A stretch of 64,000 bases of DNA from Aureibaculum luteum (GTDB taxonomy: Bacteria; Bacteroidota; Bacteroidia; Flavobacteriales; Flavobacteriaceae), in the NCBI RefSeq assembly GCF_003449015.1, contig NZ_QRGD01000007.1, positions 124,001 through 188,000 on the forward strand, read 5' to 3'. The notes beneath the pieces were generated by a model. That model was not told where the DNA came from, did not search any database, and saw nothing but the letters and a program-made list of their open reading frames with translations. Of the stretch, positions 50,212-59,715 are shown piece after piece (position 1 is the first letter of the stretch; every line of letters begins with the position of its first letter). The position numbers and the translations under genes are program-made.

Positions 50212-50973
50212 TTAAAATTCTAATTCCACTCCAATTGGACAATGATCTGAATGTTTTGCTTCTGGTAAAATATAAGCTCGCTTTAAATTCGATTTAAGAG
50301 GTTCTGAGGCCATGCAATAATCTATACGCCATCCTTTATTATTGTTTCTTGCATTGGCTCTATAACTCCACCAGCTATAATTATCAGGTTCTTTGTTAAA
50401 ATGTCTAAAAGTATCTATAAAACCACTATCAATAAACTTGCCAATCCACTCTCTTTCTACAGGTAAAAATCCTGAAACACCTTTCATTTTAGGATTGTGG
50501 ATATCTATCTCTTCATGGCATATATTATAATCGCCACAGATAACTAAATTCGGAATTTCTTTTTTAACAGTTTCTAAGTAATCTAAAAACTCGTCCATGT
50601 AATTGAGTTTAAAACCCAATCTAGCATCATTAGTACCTGATGGCAAATACAAACTCATTACCGAAACATTATCAAAATCTAGGCGTAAATTTCTTCCTTC
50701 AAAATCCATTGATTCTATACCTGTTCCATATTCAACATGGTTCGGTTTTGTTTTTGAAAGTACAGCAACACTACTATATCCTTTTTTTTCGGCAGAAAAC
50801 CAATAATGATAATGATAACCTGCTTGTTCAAAAATTTCTAAGTCCAATTGTTCTTTATGAGCTTTGGTTTCTTGGATGCAAATTACATCTGGGTTAGCGG
50901 CTTGTAACCAGGTCATAAACCCTTTTTTTAATGCAGCTCTTATACCGTTTACGTTGTAGGAAATAATATTCAT
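50212..50973 (-). CDS. xth: Exodeoxyribonuclease III
   Basis: This 253-residue AP endonuclease/3'-exonuclease repairs abasic sites. NIISYNVNGIRAALKKGF holds the metal-binding asparagine. ICIQETKAH carries the metal glutamate, then LYLPSG, VICGDYNICHEEIDIHNPK (Asp/Asn), WWSYRANARNNNKGWRIDY and KHSDHCPI (the Asp-His pair) complete the active site. The ATG gives the normal length. It lies 15 bases downstream of the CoA-transferase B gene on the same strand. Well conserved with no missing residues. Confidence 0.96.
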   Translation of the reverse strand: MNIISYNVNGIRAALKKGFMTWLQAANPDVICIQETKAHKEQLDLEIFEQAGYHYHYWFSAEKKGYSSVAVLSKTKPNHVEYGTGIESMDFEGRNLRLDFDNVSVMSLYLPSGTNDARLGFKLNYMDEFLDYLETVKKEIPNLVICGDYNICHEEIDIHNPKMKGVSGFLPVEREWIGKFIDSGFIDTFRHFNKEPDNYSWWSYRANARNNNKGWRIDYCMASEPLKSNLKRAYILPEAKHSDHCPIGVELEF

Positions 50974-50988
50974 TAATATGTAATGTTG

Positions 50989-51648
50989 TTAATTAATTGT
51001 CATTTCAGGAATATCACCTTCAATAATCAATTTGCCTTCGGTGGCATTTTTAATTTCTTCAACAGACACACCTGGAGCTCTCTCCAATAATTTAAATCCG
51101 TTTTCAGTTACTTCTAATACAGCAAGGTTACTTACAATCTTTTTAACACAACCCACACCAGTTAAAGGCAATGAACATTTTTTAAGTAATTTAGATTTGC
51201 CATGTTTGTTGGTATGCATCATAGCAACAATTATATTTTCGGCAGAGGCTACTAAATCCATAGCACCACCCATTCCCTTCACCATTTTACCCGGAATTTT
51301 CCAGTTAGCAATATCTCCATTTTCAGCTACTTCCATTGCTCCCAATACCGTTAGTTGTACATGTTGACCTCTAATCATAGCAAAACTATTGGCAGAGTCA
51401 AATAAAGAACCTCCGTCTAAAATGGTTACAGTTTGTTTACCCGCATTTATTAAATCAGCATCTTCTTCGCCTTCAATAGGGAAGGGTCCCATGCCTAATA
51501 AACCATTTTCACTTTGAAACTCAACATCAATTCCATTAGGAATATAATTTGCCACTAACGTAGGAATACCAATACCTAAATTAACATACCAACCGTCTCT
51601 CAACTCTTGAGCAATTCTTTTTGCTATACCTATTTTATCTAATGCCAT
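50989..51648 (-). CDS. scoB: 3-oxoacid CoA-transferase subunit B
   Basis: This 219-residue subunit forms, with scoA, succinyl-CoA:3-oxoacid CoA-transferase, activating acetoacetate for use as a carbon source. WYVNLGIGIPTLVANYIP is the N-terminal glycine-rich segment. The catalytic glutamate lies in VEFQSENGLLGMGPFP (about 46). GAMEVAENGDIANWKIPGKMVKGMGGAMDLV is the signature. The gap to scoA is three bases and the order is A then B, as is usual. Product firmly recognised. Confidence 0.95.
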   Translation of the reverse strand: MALDKIGIAKRIAQELRDGWYVNLGIGIPTLVANYIPNGIDVEFQSENGLLGMGPFPIEGEEDADLINAGKQTVTILDGGSLFDSANSFAMIRGQHVQLTVLGAMEVAENGDIANWKIPGKMVKGMGGAMDLVASAENIIVAMMHTNKHGKSKLLKKCSLPLTGVGCVKKIVSNLAVLEVTENGFKLLERAPGVSVEEIKNATEGKLIIEGDIPEMTIN

Positions 51649-51651
51649 AGT

Positions 51652-52353
51652 TTAAGATTTGGGAGTTACAGTGCGTTGTTCAATTCTTTTTTCATAATCC
51701 TTACCTTGAAAAATACGTTGTACAAAAATTCCAGAGGTATGTATTTGATTTGGATCTAATTCTCCAGCAGGAACAAGTTCTTCTACTTCCGCAACAGTTA
51801 TTTTACCAGCCATTGCCATAAGTGGATTAAAATTCCGTGCTGTTCCTTTAAATATTAAATTTCCAGCAGTATCGCCTTTCCAAGCTTTTACAAAGGCATA
51901 ATCGGGTGTAAAAGCATGTTCAAGTACATACATTTTACCGTTAAATTCTCGTGTTTCTTTACCTTCAGCAACTTCAGTACCATAACCTGCAGGTGTGTAA
52001 AATGCAGGAATTCCTGCCCCCGTTGCTCTACATCTTTCAGCTAGTGTACCTTGTGGAATAAGGTCTACCTCTAACTCACCACTTAACATCTGACGTTCAA
52101 ACTCATCATTTTCGCCAACATATGAGGAAATCATTTTTTTAATTTGGCGTTTTTGCAGTAATAATCCCAAACCGAAATTATCAACACCTGCATTATTAGA
52201 AATACAAGTTAAATCAGTAACACCTAATTTTTCCAATTGAGAGATGCTATTTTCGGGTATACCACAAAGCCCAAAACCACCTAACATTAAGGTCATTCCA
52301 GACTGAACCCCTTGTAAAGCATCTTCAACGTTTTTCACAACCTTATTTATCAT
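51652..52353 (-). CDS. scoA: 3-oxoacid CoA-transferase subunit A
   Basis: This is a 233-residue subunit. [21 protein letters not shown] and [33 protein letters not shown] carry the family's CoA-binding motif (GGFGxCGxPE). [25 protein letters not shown] is near the C-terminus. It pairs with subunit B directly downstream. It begins 10 bases after the PBP1A stop, so the two CoA-transferase genes and xth may continue the PBP1A transcript. No promoter was seen between them. Confidence 0.95.
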   Translation of the reverse strand: MINKVVKNVEDALQGVQSGMTLMLGGFGLCGIPENSISQLEKLGVTDLTCISNNAGVDNFGLGLLLQKRQIKKMISSYVGENDEFERQMLSGELEVDLIPQGTLAERCRATGAGIPAFYTPAGYGTEVAEGKETREFNGKMYVLEHAFTPDYAFVKAWKGDTAGNLIFKGTARNFNPLMAMAGKITVAEVEELVPAGELDPNQIHTSGIFVQRIFQGKDYEKRIEQRTVTPKS

Positions 52354-52363
52354 TTCATTTTAT

Positions 52364-54661
52364 TTAAAATTCAGGATCTACCTCAGTAGTATTTTGATTT
52401 TCTTCTTGCTTCTCTTTATATTTATCACAATCTAACTCAACGTCAAAGTTGGCTGGTTTTATAAAAGCACCATCACTAATTTCAAGATCCTTGTTGGCGT
52501 AACATTTTTTCATATATAATGCCCAAATTGGTAGTGCCATTGATGCCCCTTGACCTCTTCCAATATCAGCAAAATGTATAGATCTCTCTTCACCACCAAC
52601 CCAAACACCAGTGGTTAAATTAGGTACAAAACCCATAAACCATCCATCAGATTGGTTTTGTGTAGTACCAGTTTTACCACCAATAGGGTTTTTAAATTTA
52701 TAAGGGTGACCTGAAACAATACTATCTGGATAATTTCTAGCAGCATTTCGTAAGCGAGCTCCAGAACCATATTGCGTAACACCTTCTAATAAGTTAACTA
52801 CGGTATAGGCAGATTCTTCACTCATTACCTCTTTGGTTTCTGGTGTAAAATTTTCTAATACCGTTCCATTTTTATCTTCAATACGTAATATCATTATTGG
52901 TTTTACATACATTCCTTTACTAGGAAACGTATTGTATGCACCAGTCATTTCAAATAGTGATAAATCTACAGTACCCAATGCTATTGAAGGCACTGCGAGA
53001 ATATCACTTTCAATTCCTAAGTTTTTTGCTAATTTAACAACGTTTTGAGGTGTTGTTTTATCAATTAACTGAGCGGTTATAACATTGGTAGAGGTTGCCA
53101 ATGCATTTTTTAAGGTTTTAAATCCACCATATTTATGATCTGCATTGGCTGGAGCCCAGTCTTTATCTAATCCATATTTTCCTTTCGGAATGGTCCAGAT
53201 AGTATTTGAAAACTCCTCACATGGAGAGATTTGTAATTGATTGATTGCGGTAGCATATACAAAAGGCTTAAAGGTTGAGCCTACTTGACGTTTACCTTGT
53301 TTTACCATATCGTATTGAAAATGCTTATAGTTTATACCACCAACCCATGCTTTTACATGACCCGTTTGTGGTTCCATAGACATCAATCCTGCTCGCATAA
53401 AATATTTATAATACCTAATAGAGTCTATTGGAGTCATAATGGTATCAATATCTCCTTTCCAAGAGAAAATACGCATTTCTGTTTTTTCGTTAAACGATTT
53501 TTTAATGTCAGCTTCAGAAACTCCGGCTTTTTTCATGCGTCGGAATCGATTGGAGCGTTTCATTGCAGACTCCATATTCCGTTCAATTTCCTTTACCGTT
53601 AAATCATAATATGGAGCATTCTTATTCTTTTTTTGTTGCTTATAAAATACACGTTGTAGGTTTGACATATGTTCTTTCATAGCATCTTCGGCATACTGTT
53701 GCATGCGAGAATCTAGGGTAACATAAATTTTTAGTCCATCACGGTAAATATTATATTCGGTACCGTCTGGTTTTTTATTATCTTTTACCCAAGTCTTTAA
53801 AAACCCTCGTAAATATTCTCTAAAATAAGTGGCAACACCATAACCTGTGTCTTCTGGAGAAAAATTAATTACCATTGGTAATTTTTGCAAAGAATCTTTC
53901 TCTTCTAGTGATATTACCCCATTCTTTTCCATTTGTTTAAGCACCACATTTCTACGTAACAAAGTCCTTTCTTTTTTGCTTTCTCTGTGGGGATTGTAAA
54001 GACTTGGATTTTTAAGCATAGCTACCAATACAGCAGCTTCTTCCATTTTTAGCTCTTTAGGTTCTTTGCCAAAGTAGATACGAGCTGCGGAACGAAGACC
54101 AACAGCATTGTATAAGAAATCTTGCTTGTTAAAATACATAGTAATAATTTCTTCCTTGGTATATTGACGCTCCAATCTAATCGCAATAATCCACTCTTTA
54201 ATTTTTTGTGAAAGTCTTTCTATAAGGTTTTTAGATCCTTCGCCATGAAACAACAGTTTTGCCAATTGTTGAGTAACCGTACTGGCTCCACCATCTTTTC
54301 CTAATTTAATAAAAGCTCTAGTAGTACCATAAAAATCAATACCAGAATGTTCGTAAAAACGCACATCTTCAGTAGCGACTAAGGCTTTTACTATATTTTC
54401 GGGAATGTCTTTGTATTTTATTGGAGTTCTATTTTCATTAAAATATTTCCCCAATGTTTTATCATCAATAGAAATAACTTCTGTAGCTAGATTATTCTCA
54501 GGGTTTTCAAGTTCCTCAAAAGTTGGTAAAGGACCAAAAACGCCAATAGAGCCTAGAAAAAACAAAAGAGCTATAAATCCGAAACCACCTAAAAACAGTA
54601 TCCAAAGCCATTTGGTAAATTTTTTAAATGCAGCCGTGTTATCTGGTTTTTTTTTACTCAT
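52364..54661 (-). CDS. Penicillin-binding protein 1A (bifunctional transglycosylase/transpeptidase)
   Basis: This 765-residue inner-membrane enzyme polymerises and crosslinks peptidoglycan. A single anchor helix (about 16-37) is followed by GT51 glycosyltransferase motifs, including ATEDVRFYEHSGID (catalytic Glu about 93), STVTQQLAKLLF and KIKEWIIAIRLERQYTKEEI. The transpeptidase has RQVGSTFKPFVYATAI (Ser in STFK), STNVITA (SxN-like) and GGKTGTTQNQSDGWFMG (KTGT). It overlaps gldH by 8 bases at its start. All catalytic motifs are present. Confidence 0.96.
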   Translation of the reverse strand: MSKKKPDNTAAFKKFTKWLWILFLGGFGFIALLFFLGSIGVFGPLPTFEELENPENNLATEVISIDDKTLGKYFNENRTPIKYKDIPENIVKALVATEDVRFYEHSGIDFYGTTRAFIKLGKDGGASTVTQQLAKLLFHGEGSKNLIERLSQKIKEWIIAIRLERQYTKEEIITMYFNKQDFLYNAVGLRSAARIYFGKEPKELKMEEAAVLVAMLKNPSLYNPHRESKKERTLLRRNVVLKQMEKNGVISLEEKDSLQKLPMVINFSPEDTGYGVATYFREYLRGFLKTWVKDNKKPDGTEYNIYRDGLKIYVTLDSRMQQYAEDAMKEHMSNLQRVFYKQQKKNKNAPYYDLTVKEIERNMESAMKRSNRFRRMKKAGVSEADIKKSFNEKTEMRIFSWKGDIDTIMTPIDSIRYYKYFMRAGLMSMEPQTGHVKAWVGGINYKHFQYDMVKQGKRQVGSTFKPFVYATAINQLQISPCEEFSNTIWTIPKGKYGLDKDWAPANADHKYGGFKTLKNALATSTNVITAQLIDKTTPQNVVKLAKNLGIESDILAVPSIALGTVDLSLFEMTGAYNTFPSKGMYVKPIMILRIEDKNGTVLENFTPETKEVMSEESAYTVVNLLEGVTQYGSGARLRNAARNYPDSIVSGHPYKFKNPIGGKTGTTQNQSDGWFMGFVPNLTTGVWVGGEERSIHFADIGRGQGASMALPIWALYMKKCYANKDLEISDGAFIKPANFDVELDCDKYKEKQEENQNTTEVDPEF

Positions 54662-55145
54662 TAGTGTTCATTTTTTCAATTTGTATACCTACATCAGTTA
54701 CACCTTTTAACGATGTTATTCCATCAACTTCTCCACTTTCACGCATAGCTTGCTGTATGGAGATGTTGTAAGTGCCAGTTGTAGGGAAAATTACATTGCT
54801 CTTAAATTCTAAAACGTTTTCTTTCAGATCGGTTAAGCCTTCACCTAAAAATTTACCGTCTACATCTGCCATTTCATATTCTAACGTATCAACAACCTTA
54901 TAATTGTTAGGAAAATCAATCCCTACAATTAAAAATAAATTACTGTAGCCATAGTCATTGTTATTTCTGAGATTTATATATACATTGTTTCTAGAAATAG
55001 TATCAATTGGACTAAATTCAAACTTGACAAGAGAGTCTTTATGCCATTCAGCATTTGGCATTGACTTGTATTGATTGAAAACTAAATTATCATTACATGA
55101 AATTAATGCTATTGAAACGAAAAGTAAGCCTAATATATTACGCAT
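54654..55145 (-). CDS. gldH: Gliding motility lipoprotein GldH
   Basis: This is a 163-residue lipoprotein. The signal MRNILGLLFVSIALISC (lipid Cys 17) is followed by a beta-rich domain with FSPIDTISRNNVYINLRNNNDYGYSNLFLIV and DGKFLGEGLTDLKEN, matching GldH, which is needed for gliding and T9SS-related function in Flavobacterium johnsoniae. The start at 55145 is used because it begins the signal peptide; a longer in-frame opening overlapping ricT is unsupported. It overlaps ricT by 8 bases upstream and PBP1A by 8 downstream, so all three are coupled. Confidence 0.88.
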   Translation of the reverse strand: MRNILGLLFVSIALISCNDNLVFNQYKSMPNAEWHKDSLVKFEFSPIDTISRNNVYINLRNNNDYGYSNLFLIVGIDFPNNYKVVDTLEYEMADVDGKFLGEGLTDLKENVLEFKSNVIFPTTGTYNISIQQAMRESGEVDGITSLKGVTDVGIQIEKMNTNE

Positions 55146-56307
55146 TTTTGCGGGGAGATTTTCTTTTATTATTTCTGTTTTTTCTTCTTTTGTTACTCTT
55201 ATTTCCTTTGTTTTTGTCAAATCTAGTTAAACTGTCTTGACCTACAACATTTGTAAAAGCAGCTTCAGGTTCGGCAGGAATATTTATTTTAGATGCATAC
55301 ATTTCTAAACTAGCTACTTTTTTTCCTTCTTTATTTATTTTGATGATTTCGTTTACCTGCTCCGCTTCTAAATCAACCCATTGCATTGGGTTGTCTTTGT
55401 AGGCATACCAGAGCAACCCTTTAAAAATATCCATTTTCTGGAAAACAGCTGTTCCTTTTTCAGTTTGAAGCCAAGTATCTGTTTTTGGGAAATTTTTTAA
55501 TGCATCTAAATAAGAATCCAATTCATAATTTAAACAACATTTAAGCTTACCACATTGTCCAGCTAATTTTTGCGGGTTTAATGATAATTGTTGGTATCTA
55601 GCGGCTGAGGTGCTTACAGATCTAAAATCAGTTAACCAAGTAGAACAGCATAACTCGCGACCACAAGAACCAATTCCTCCTAATCTAGCTGCTTCTTGAC
55701 GCAGCCCCACTTGTTTCATTTCAACTCTTATTTTAAAAGTTGAAGCCAATTCTTTGATTAACAGTCTAAAATCTACACGATCATCAGCAGTGTAGTAAAA
55801 AGTTGCCTTATTACCATCTCCTTGAAATTCAATGTCTGAGAGTTTCATTTTAAGACCTAATCTAGAAACTATTAATCTAGATTTTCGTTGAACTTCCTGT
55901 TCTTTGTCTCTGGCAGCTTGCCAAACTTCGATATCGCGTTGAGAGGCTTTTCTGTAGATTTGTTTAACTTCTTCACTGTCAAAACCTACATCTTTTTTAC
56001 GCATTTGAATTTTAACCAATTCTCCTGTTAAAGAAACGGTGCCAATATCATGTCCTGGCGAAGATTCTACAGCCACAACATCACCAATAGCGATGGCTAA
56101 ATTTTTTGTGTTTTTAAAAAAATGCTTTCTCCCGTTTTTAAAACGTACTTCAGAAATGTTAAAAGAGGATTGCCCATTGGGCAATGTCATATTTGAAAGC
56201 CAGTCGAAAACTGTTAGTTTATCACAACTTCCAGTACCACAATTTCCATTACTTTTACATCCTTTTGGTACACCATTTGTATCCGTAGAGCAACTATTAC
56301 AGCTCAT
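55138..56307 (-). CDS. ricT: PSP1-domain regulatory protein (RicT-like)
   Basis: This is a 389-residue cytoplasmic protein. The N-terminal cysteine-rich stretch MSCNSCSTDTNG and CGTGSCDK is followed by the PSP1 core, including GIGSCGRELCCSTWLTDF and AGQCGKLKCCLNYE, cysteine clusters that in RicT help bind a [4Fe-4S] cluster. The C-terminal tail (about 365-389) is highly basic (Lys/Arg/Asn), probably RNA-binding. In Bacillus, RicT with RicA/F affects RNA processing; here the partners are not in the window. It is first in a coupled set with gldH and PBP1A, and next to holB in the divergent direction. Confidence 0.9.
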   Translation of the reverse strand: MSCNSCSTDTNGVPKGCKSNGNCGTGSCDKLTVFDWLSNMTLPNGQSSFNISEVRFKNGRKHFFKNTKNLAIAIGDVVAVESSPGHDIGTVSLTGELVKIQMRKKDVGFDSEEVKQIYRKASQRDIEVWQAARDKEQEVQRKSRLIVSRLGLKMKLSDIEFQGDGNKATFYYTADDRVDFRLLIKELASTFKIRVEMKQVGLRQEAARLGGIGSCGRELCCSTWLTDFRSVSTSAARYQQLSLNPQKLAGQCGKLKCCLNYELDSYLDALKNFPKTDTWLQTEKGTAVFQKMDIFKGLLWYAYKDNPMQWVDLEAEQVNEIIKINKEGKKVASLEMYASKINIPAEPEAAFTNVVGQDSLTRFDKNKGNKSNKRRKNRNNKRKSPRKNA

Positions 56308-56328
56308 ATTTTATATGTTATATTTATA

Positions 56329-56352
56329 ATTATACTCAAGAATGAGTATAAT
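56329..56352. promoter_or_regulatory. Inverted repeat in the ricT/M23 divergent gap
   Basis: Arms ATTATACTC (56329-56337) and GAGTATAAT (56344-56352) are perfect 9-base inverted copies with a 6-base loop. It lies 22 bases upstream of the ricT start on its transcribed side, so may be an operator or leader hairpin. Evidence is structure only. Confidence 0.35.
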
Positions 56353-56476
56353 GTAAATTCGTTTTCAATTAAAACACAATAGATTTTCTACTGATTCGTT
56401 TTAATGTTTTATTAATTTGTAAATATAAATATAATTCATAACATTAAAAGTTAATAAAATTATATTTAAAAATTAG

Positions 56477-56484
56477 TACTTTTG
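56477..56484 (+). promoter_or_regulatory. -7 promoter element of the M23 peptidase gene
   Basis: TACTTTTG matches TAnnTTTG, 33 bases before the ATG at 56518, a normal distance. A clear -33 TTG is not seen. Confidence 0.45.
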
Positions 56485-56517
56485 ACACCTATACACTTAC
56501 AATAAAACGAATCCATA

Positions 56518-57906
56518 ATGAAAAGATTATTGCTTGTTTTGTCGCTACTACCTTTCACTTGTTTTTCCCAAACTATAGGGGAAGCAAATGGTGGTGAAGT
56601 TCTGTTTAATCCAAATAATTTAGCTTGTATTACGGAAGAAGCCAAAGCGAACATTAATACTGAAGTAGAAGTTAATGTAGCCAAGTTAATAAAACAAGGT
56701 AAATTGTCGATAAAAAAAGCAAGTTTAGCAGCTCCAACTTTTATTTGGCCTGTTAAAAAGGCAGCTACGAGCAATTTTAACGATGTTTGGGCTATTTCTA
56801 ATTATGTAGACCATGATGCTACATTTCCCGATAAGGTGCAGGATTATAATTGTGGAACGAATACATATGACACTAGTTCTGGTTACAATCATTCAGGTAC
56901 TGATATTTTTACATGGCCTTTTTCTTGGTATCAAATGGAAAATAATTTAGCTGAGGTTGTGGCTGCGGCTCCAGGTGAAATTGTATATAAAAATGATGGT
57001 CAATTTGATAAGAGTTGTGCTTCTAATTCAAATGCTTCCTGGAATGCAATTTATGTACAACATAGTGATGGCAGTAGAACCTGGTATGGTCATTTAAAAA
57101 ATGGAAGTTTGACTACAAAAGGTGTTGGAGATACTGTAACAGCAGGAGAGTTTTTAGGAATAATAGGCAGTTCAGGCAATTCTACGGGACCTCATTTGCA
57201 CTTTGAAGTTTATGATAGTAACAGTAATTTGGTTGATCCTTTTAGCGGGACTTGTAATAATATTACAAGTTGGTGGCAAGACCAACCTGATTATTACGAT
57301 CCAAATATAAATGCAGTTTTAACACATAGTGCTGCACCAAATTTTGACAATCCTTGCCCGCAAGTAGAGAACACGAATTTAGCTAATAAATTTTTACCAA
57401 ATACGGATGTTTATATGGCAGTGTATTTAAAGGATCAACTTGTAAATACTAAGACTTTTTGGAGGCTGTATGCTCCAAGCGGTAGTATTCAAAATAATTG
57501 GAGTCGCCTTCTTCCTTATTCATTTACATCATCTAATACTTATTGGTATTGGAGATTTAACGATCTTTCTGAGTTAGGTACATGGAGATTAGAAGTAACC
57601 TATGAAGGTCAAAAAGTTACTCACGAGTTTGAAGTTGCTGCTACTTTGGGAGTTGAAGATCAAAAATTAGCACAAATTTCAGTAGCCCCAAATCCTTTTG
57701 AGGATGAATTAAAAATTTCAGGTTTTACGTTTGATCAAGCGGATTATAATATGGCTATATTTAATCAATTAGGTCAAAAAGTAATTGAAAAAGAAGTTTT
57801 TTCTGATCGTTTAAATTTACAATTTTTATCTAAAGGGTTGTATTTTCTAAACATTGGTGATAAAACTACAGGAAGTTCAAAATCATTTAAAATCGTAAAA
57901 AAATAA
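56518..57906 (+). CDS. M23-family peptidase with T9SS type A sorting domain
   Basis: This is a 462-residue exported protein. Signal peptide MKRLLLVLSLLPFTCFSQ is followed by an M23 (LytM/lysostaphin-like) fold with the metal site HSGTDIFTW (His/Asp, about 122-130) and HLHFEVYDS (the second His pair, near 236). The C-terminal beta-rich region ends in a type A sorting signal: VAPNPFEDELKISG near 391-405 and a terminal lysine-rich FKIVKK. It should be moved to the surface by the type IX system and may cut peptidoglycan or other glycine-rich proteins. The next gene starts one base after its stop. Confidence 0.93.
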   Translation: MKRLLLVLSLLPFTCFSQTIGEANGGEVLFNPNNLACITEEAKANINTEVEVNVAKLIKQGKLSIKKASLAAPTFIWPVKKAATSNFNDVWAISNYVDHDATFPDKVQDYNCGTNTYDTSSGYNHSGTDIFTWPFSWYQMENNLAEVVAAAPGEIVYKNDGQFDKSCASNSNASWNAIYVQHSDGSRTWYGHLKNGSLTTKGVGDTVTAGEFLGIIGSSGNSTGPHLHFEVYDSNSNLVDPFSGTCNNITSWWQDQPDYYDPNINAVLTHSAAPNFDNPCPQVENTNLANKFLPNTDVYMAVYLKDQLVNTKTFWRLYAPSGSIQNNWSRLLPYSFTSSNTYWYWRFNDLSELGTWRLEVTYEGQKVTHEFEVAATLGVEDQKLAQISVAPNPFEDELKISGFTFDQADYNMAIFNQLGQKVIEKEVFSDRLNLQFLSKGLYFLNIGDKTTGSSKSFKIVKK

Positions 57907-59064
57907 ATGCTTTTTTCAAATATTATAGATCAAGAAACAGTAAAAAAACAACTTATCTATAGTGTTGAAAGGAACCGAATACCCCATGCACAACTTTTTG
58001 TTGCACCAAAAGGTACAGGTGCTTTACCATTGGCTATTGCTTATGCTCAATATATTTTATGTAATAATACTGACGGTGAAAATAATGCAGGTGACCAGGC
58101 CTGTAATACAAAGATTAACAACTTAAGTCATCCTGATTTACATTTTGCATTTCCCGTAGCCACAACAGATAAGGTAAAAAGACACCCTGTAAGTGATTTC
58201 TTTTTAGAAGAATGGCGTCAGTTTATAAATGATAACCCATATGGCGATTTATTAAGTTGGTACGCACATTTAGGTATTGAAAATAAACAAGGTCAAATTG
58301 GTGTAGATGAAGCAGAAGCAATCGTAAAAAAGTTGATTTTGAAATCGTACGAAGGTGGTTATAAGGTCATGATTATTTGGATGGCCGAGAAGCTTAACAC
58401 TGCGGCAGCCAATAAATTGCTAAAACTAATAGAAGAACCACCAAACAAGACTATTCTATTGTTGGTTACCGAGAGTGAAGAGCAAATTATTAGTACCATA
58501 TTATCTCGTTGTCAGATTGTAAAATTAAATCCTTTAAGTGAAAATCATATTAAGGAAGCTTTAATAGCACGAGAGCATATTACGGAAAATGAAGCTGTAA
58601 AGATTGCTCATCAAGCAGATGGAAATTGGAATAAAGCAAGAAATATTTTACATAACTCAACAAGCGATGAGCAATTTGAACAATGGTTTATTACTTGGGT
58701 ACGAACCGCTTTTAAAGCAAAAGGCAATGCTGCCGTAATTCAAGAGCTGATTGCTTGGAGCGATGCTATTGCATCAAACGGTAGAGAGGTTCAGAAAAGT
58801 TTTTTAAACTACTGTCTCCAATTTTTTAGACAAGCTTTATTGAAAAATTACACCGCAAATTCGCTGGTGTTCTTAGAGCCTTATACCACAAGTTTCGATT
58901 TAGATAAATTTGCTCCGTTTGTTCATAGTGGTAATATTATGGAGATCACTAAAGAGCTTAACGATGCTATTTATCATATTGAACGTAACGGTAATGCCAA
59001 AATCATCTTATTGGATTTATCAATAAAGTTAACGCGGTTACTACATCAAAAAGAGGCGGTTTAA
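57907..59064 (+). CDS. holB: DNA polymerase III subunit delta'
   Basis: This is a 385-residue clamp-loader subunit. IDQETVKKQLIYSVERNRIPHAQLF is the typical start. The P-loop position reads APKGTGALPLA, lacking GKT/S, as expected for the non-ATP-hydrolysing delta'. LNTAAANKLLKLIEEPPNKTILLLVTESEEQIISTILSRCQIV contains the SRC signature. A Cys pair in the CNNTD...ACNTK region is the usual zinc segment. It follows the T9SS peptidase gene with no gap, and ends three bases from the convergent hemolysin III gene. Confidence 0.93.
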   Translation: MLFSNIIDQETVKKQLIYSVERNRIPHAQLFVAPKGTGALPLAIAYAQYILCNNTDGENNAGDQACNTKINNLSHPDLHFAFPVATTDKVKRHPVSDFFLEEWRQFINDNPYGDLLSWYAHLGIENKQGQIGVDEAEAIVKKLILKSYEGGYKVMIIWMAEKLNTAAANKLLKLIEEPPNKTILLLVTESEEQIISTILSRCQIVKLNPLSENHIKEALIAREHITENEAVKIAHQADGNWNKARNILHNSTSDEQFEQWFITWVRTAFKAKGNAAVIQELIAWSDAIASNGREVQKSFLNYCLQFFRQALLKNYTANSLVFLEPYTTSFDLDKFAPFVHSGNIMEITKELNDAIYHIERNGNAKIILLDLSIKLTRLLHQKEAV

Positions 59065-59067
59065 AAT

Positions 59068-59715
59068 TTACTGCAACACATAAAAGTAGATCGCCATAAA
59101 GTGCGAAAAACTACCCAATAATACAAATACATGAAAAATGGTATGGTTGTATTTTATTTTTGGAATGCTGTATAAAATGGCACCTACGGTATAAAATACG
59201 CCACCAGCCAGCAACCAATATAATCCGTTTATGGGTAAATTTTCTAGTAATGGTTTTACGGCAAAAATGATAATCCACCCCATACCAATATAAGCTGCGG
59301 TAGAAATTTTTTCAAACCTTCCGGTGTAAAATAATTTAAGAAAAACTCCAACAAGGGCAATTCCCCAAGTAATGCCAAAGATTGTCCAACCTAATGGTCC
59401 TTTTAAGGTTATGAGCGTAAAAGGAGTATAGGTCCCTGCAATAAGTACATAAATGGCAGCATGATCTAAAATGTTTAATTTTTTACGTAGTTCTGGCTGT
59501 TGAGCGTAATGGTAAAAAGTAGAAGCAGAGTACAACAAGATCAAACTCGCTCCAAAAATAGAAAAACTTACAATATGTCTTGCAGTTCCATGATTATTAG
59601 CATGAATAATCAAAACGACTAAGGCTATAATACTTAAAACTAATCCAATGGCATGTGTAAGTACATTTAGTCTTTCTTCGGTAGAATTATAATATGTTAG
59701 ATGTTCATTTTTCAT
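59068..59715 (-). CDS. trhA: Hemolysin III (TrhA)-family membrane protein
   Basis: This is a protein of about 215 residues with seven predicted helices, related to eukaryotic PAQR receptors. RLNVLTHAIGLVLSIIAL and the metal-binding segments YSASTFYHYAQQ, LDHAAIYVLIAGTYTPF and KYNHTIFHVFVLLGSFSHFMAIYFYV carry the conserved His/Asp residues. The true start is probably the ATG at 59715; the ATG at 59727 adds four residues. It overlaps plsC by 11 bases, so the two are transcribed together. Bacterial members affect membrane energetics or fatty acid metabolism; haemolysis is not implied. Confidence 0.9.
   Translation of the reverse strand: MKNEHLTYYNSTEERLNVLTHAIGLVLSIIALVVLIIHANNHGTARHIVSFSIFGASLILLYSASTFYHYAQQPELRKKLNILDHAAIYVLIAGTYTPFTLITLKGPLGWTIFGITWGIALVGVFLKLFYTGRFEKISTAAYIGMGWIIIFAVKPLLENLPINGLYWLLAGGVFYTVGAILYSIPKIKYNHTIFHVFVLLGSFSHFMAIYFYVLQ

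Noticed and set aside
55146-55220. Upstream start of GldH
   Set aside because: It would place 25 charged residues before a clean lipoprotein signal and overlap ricT much further.
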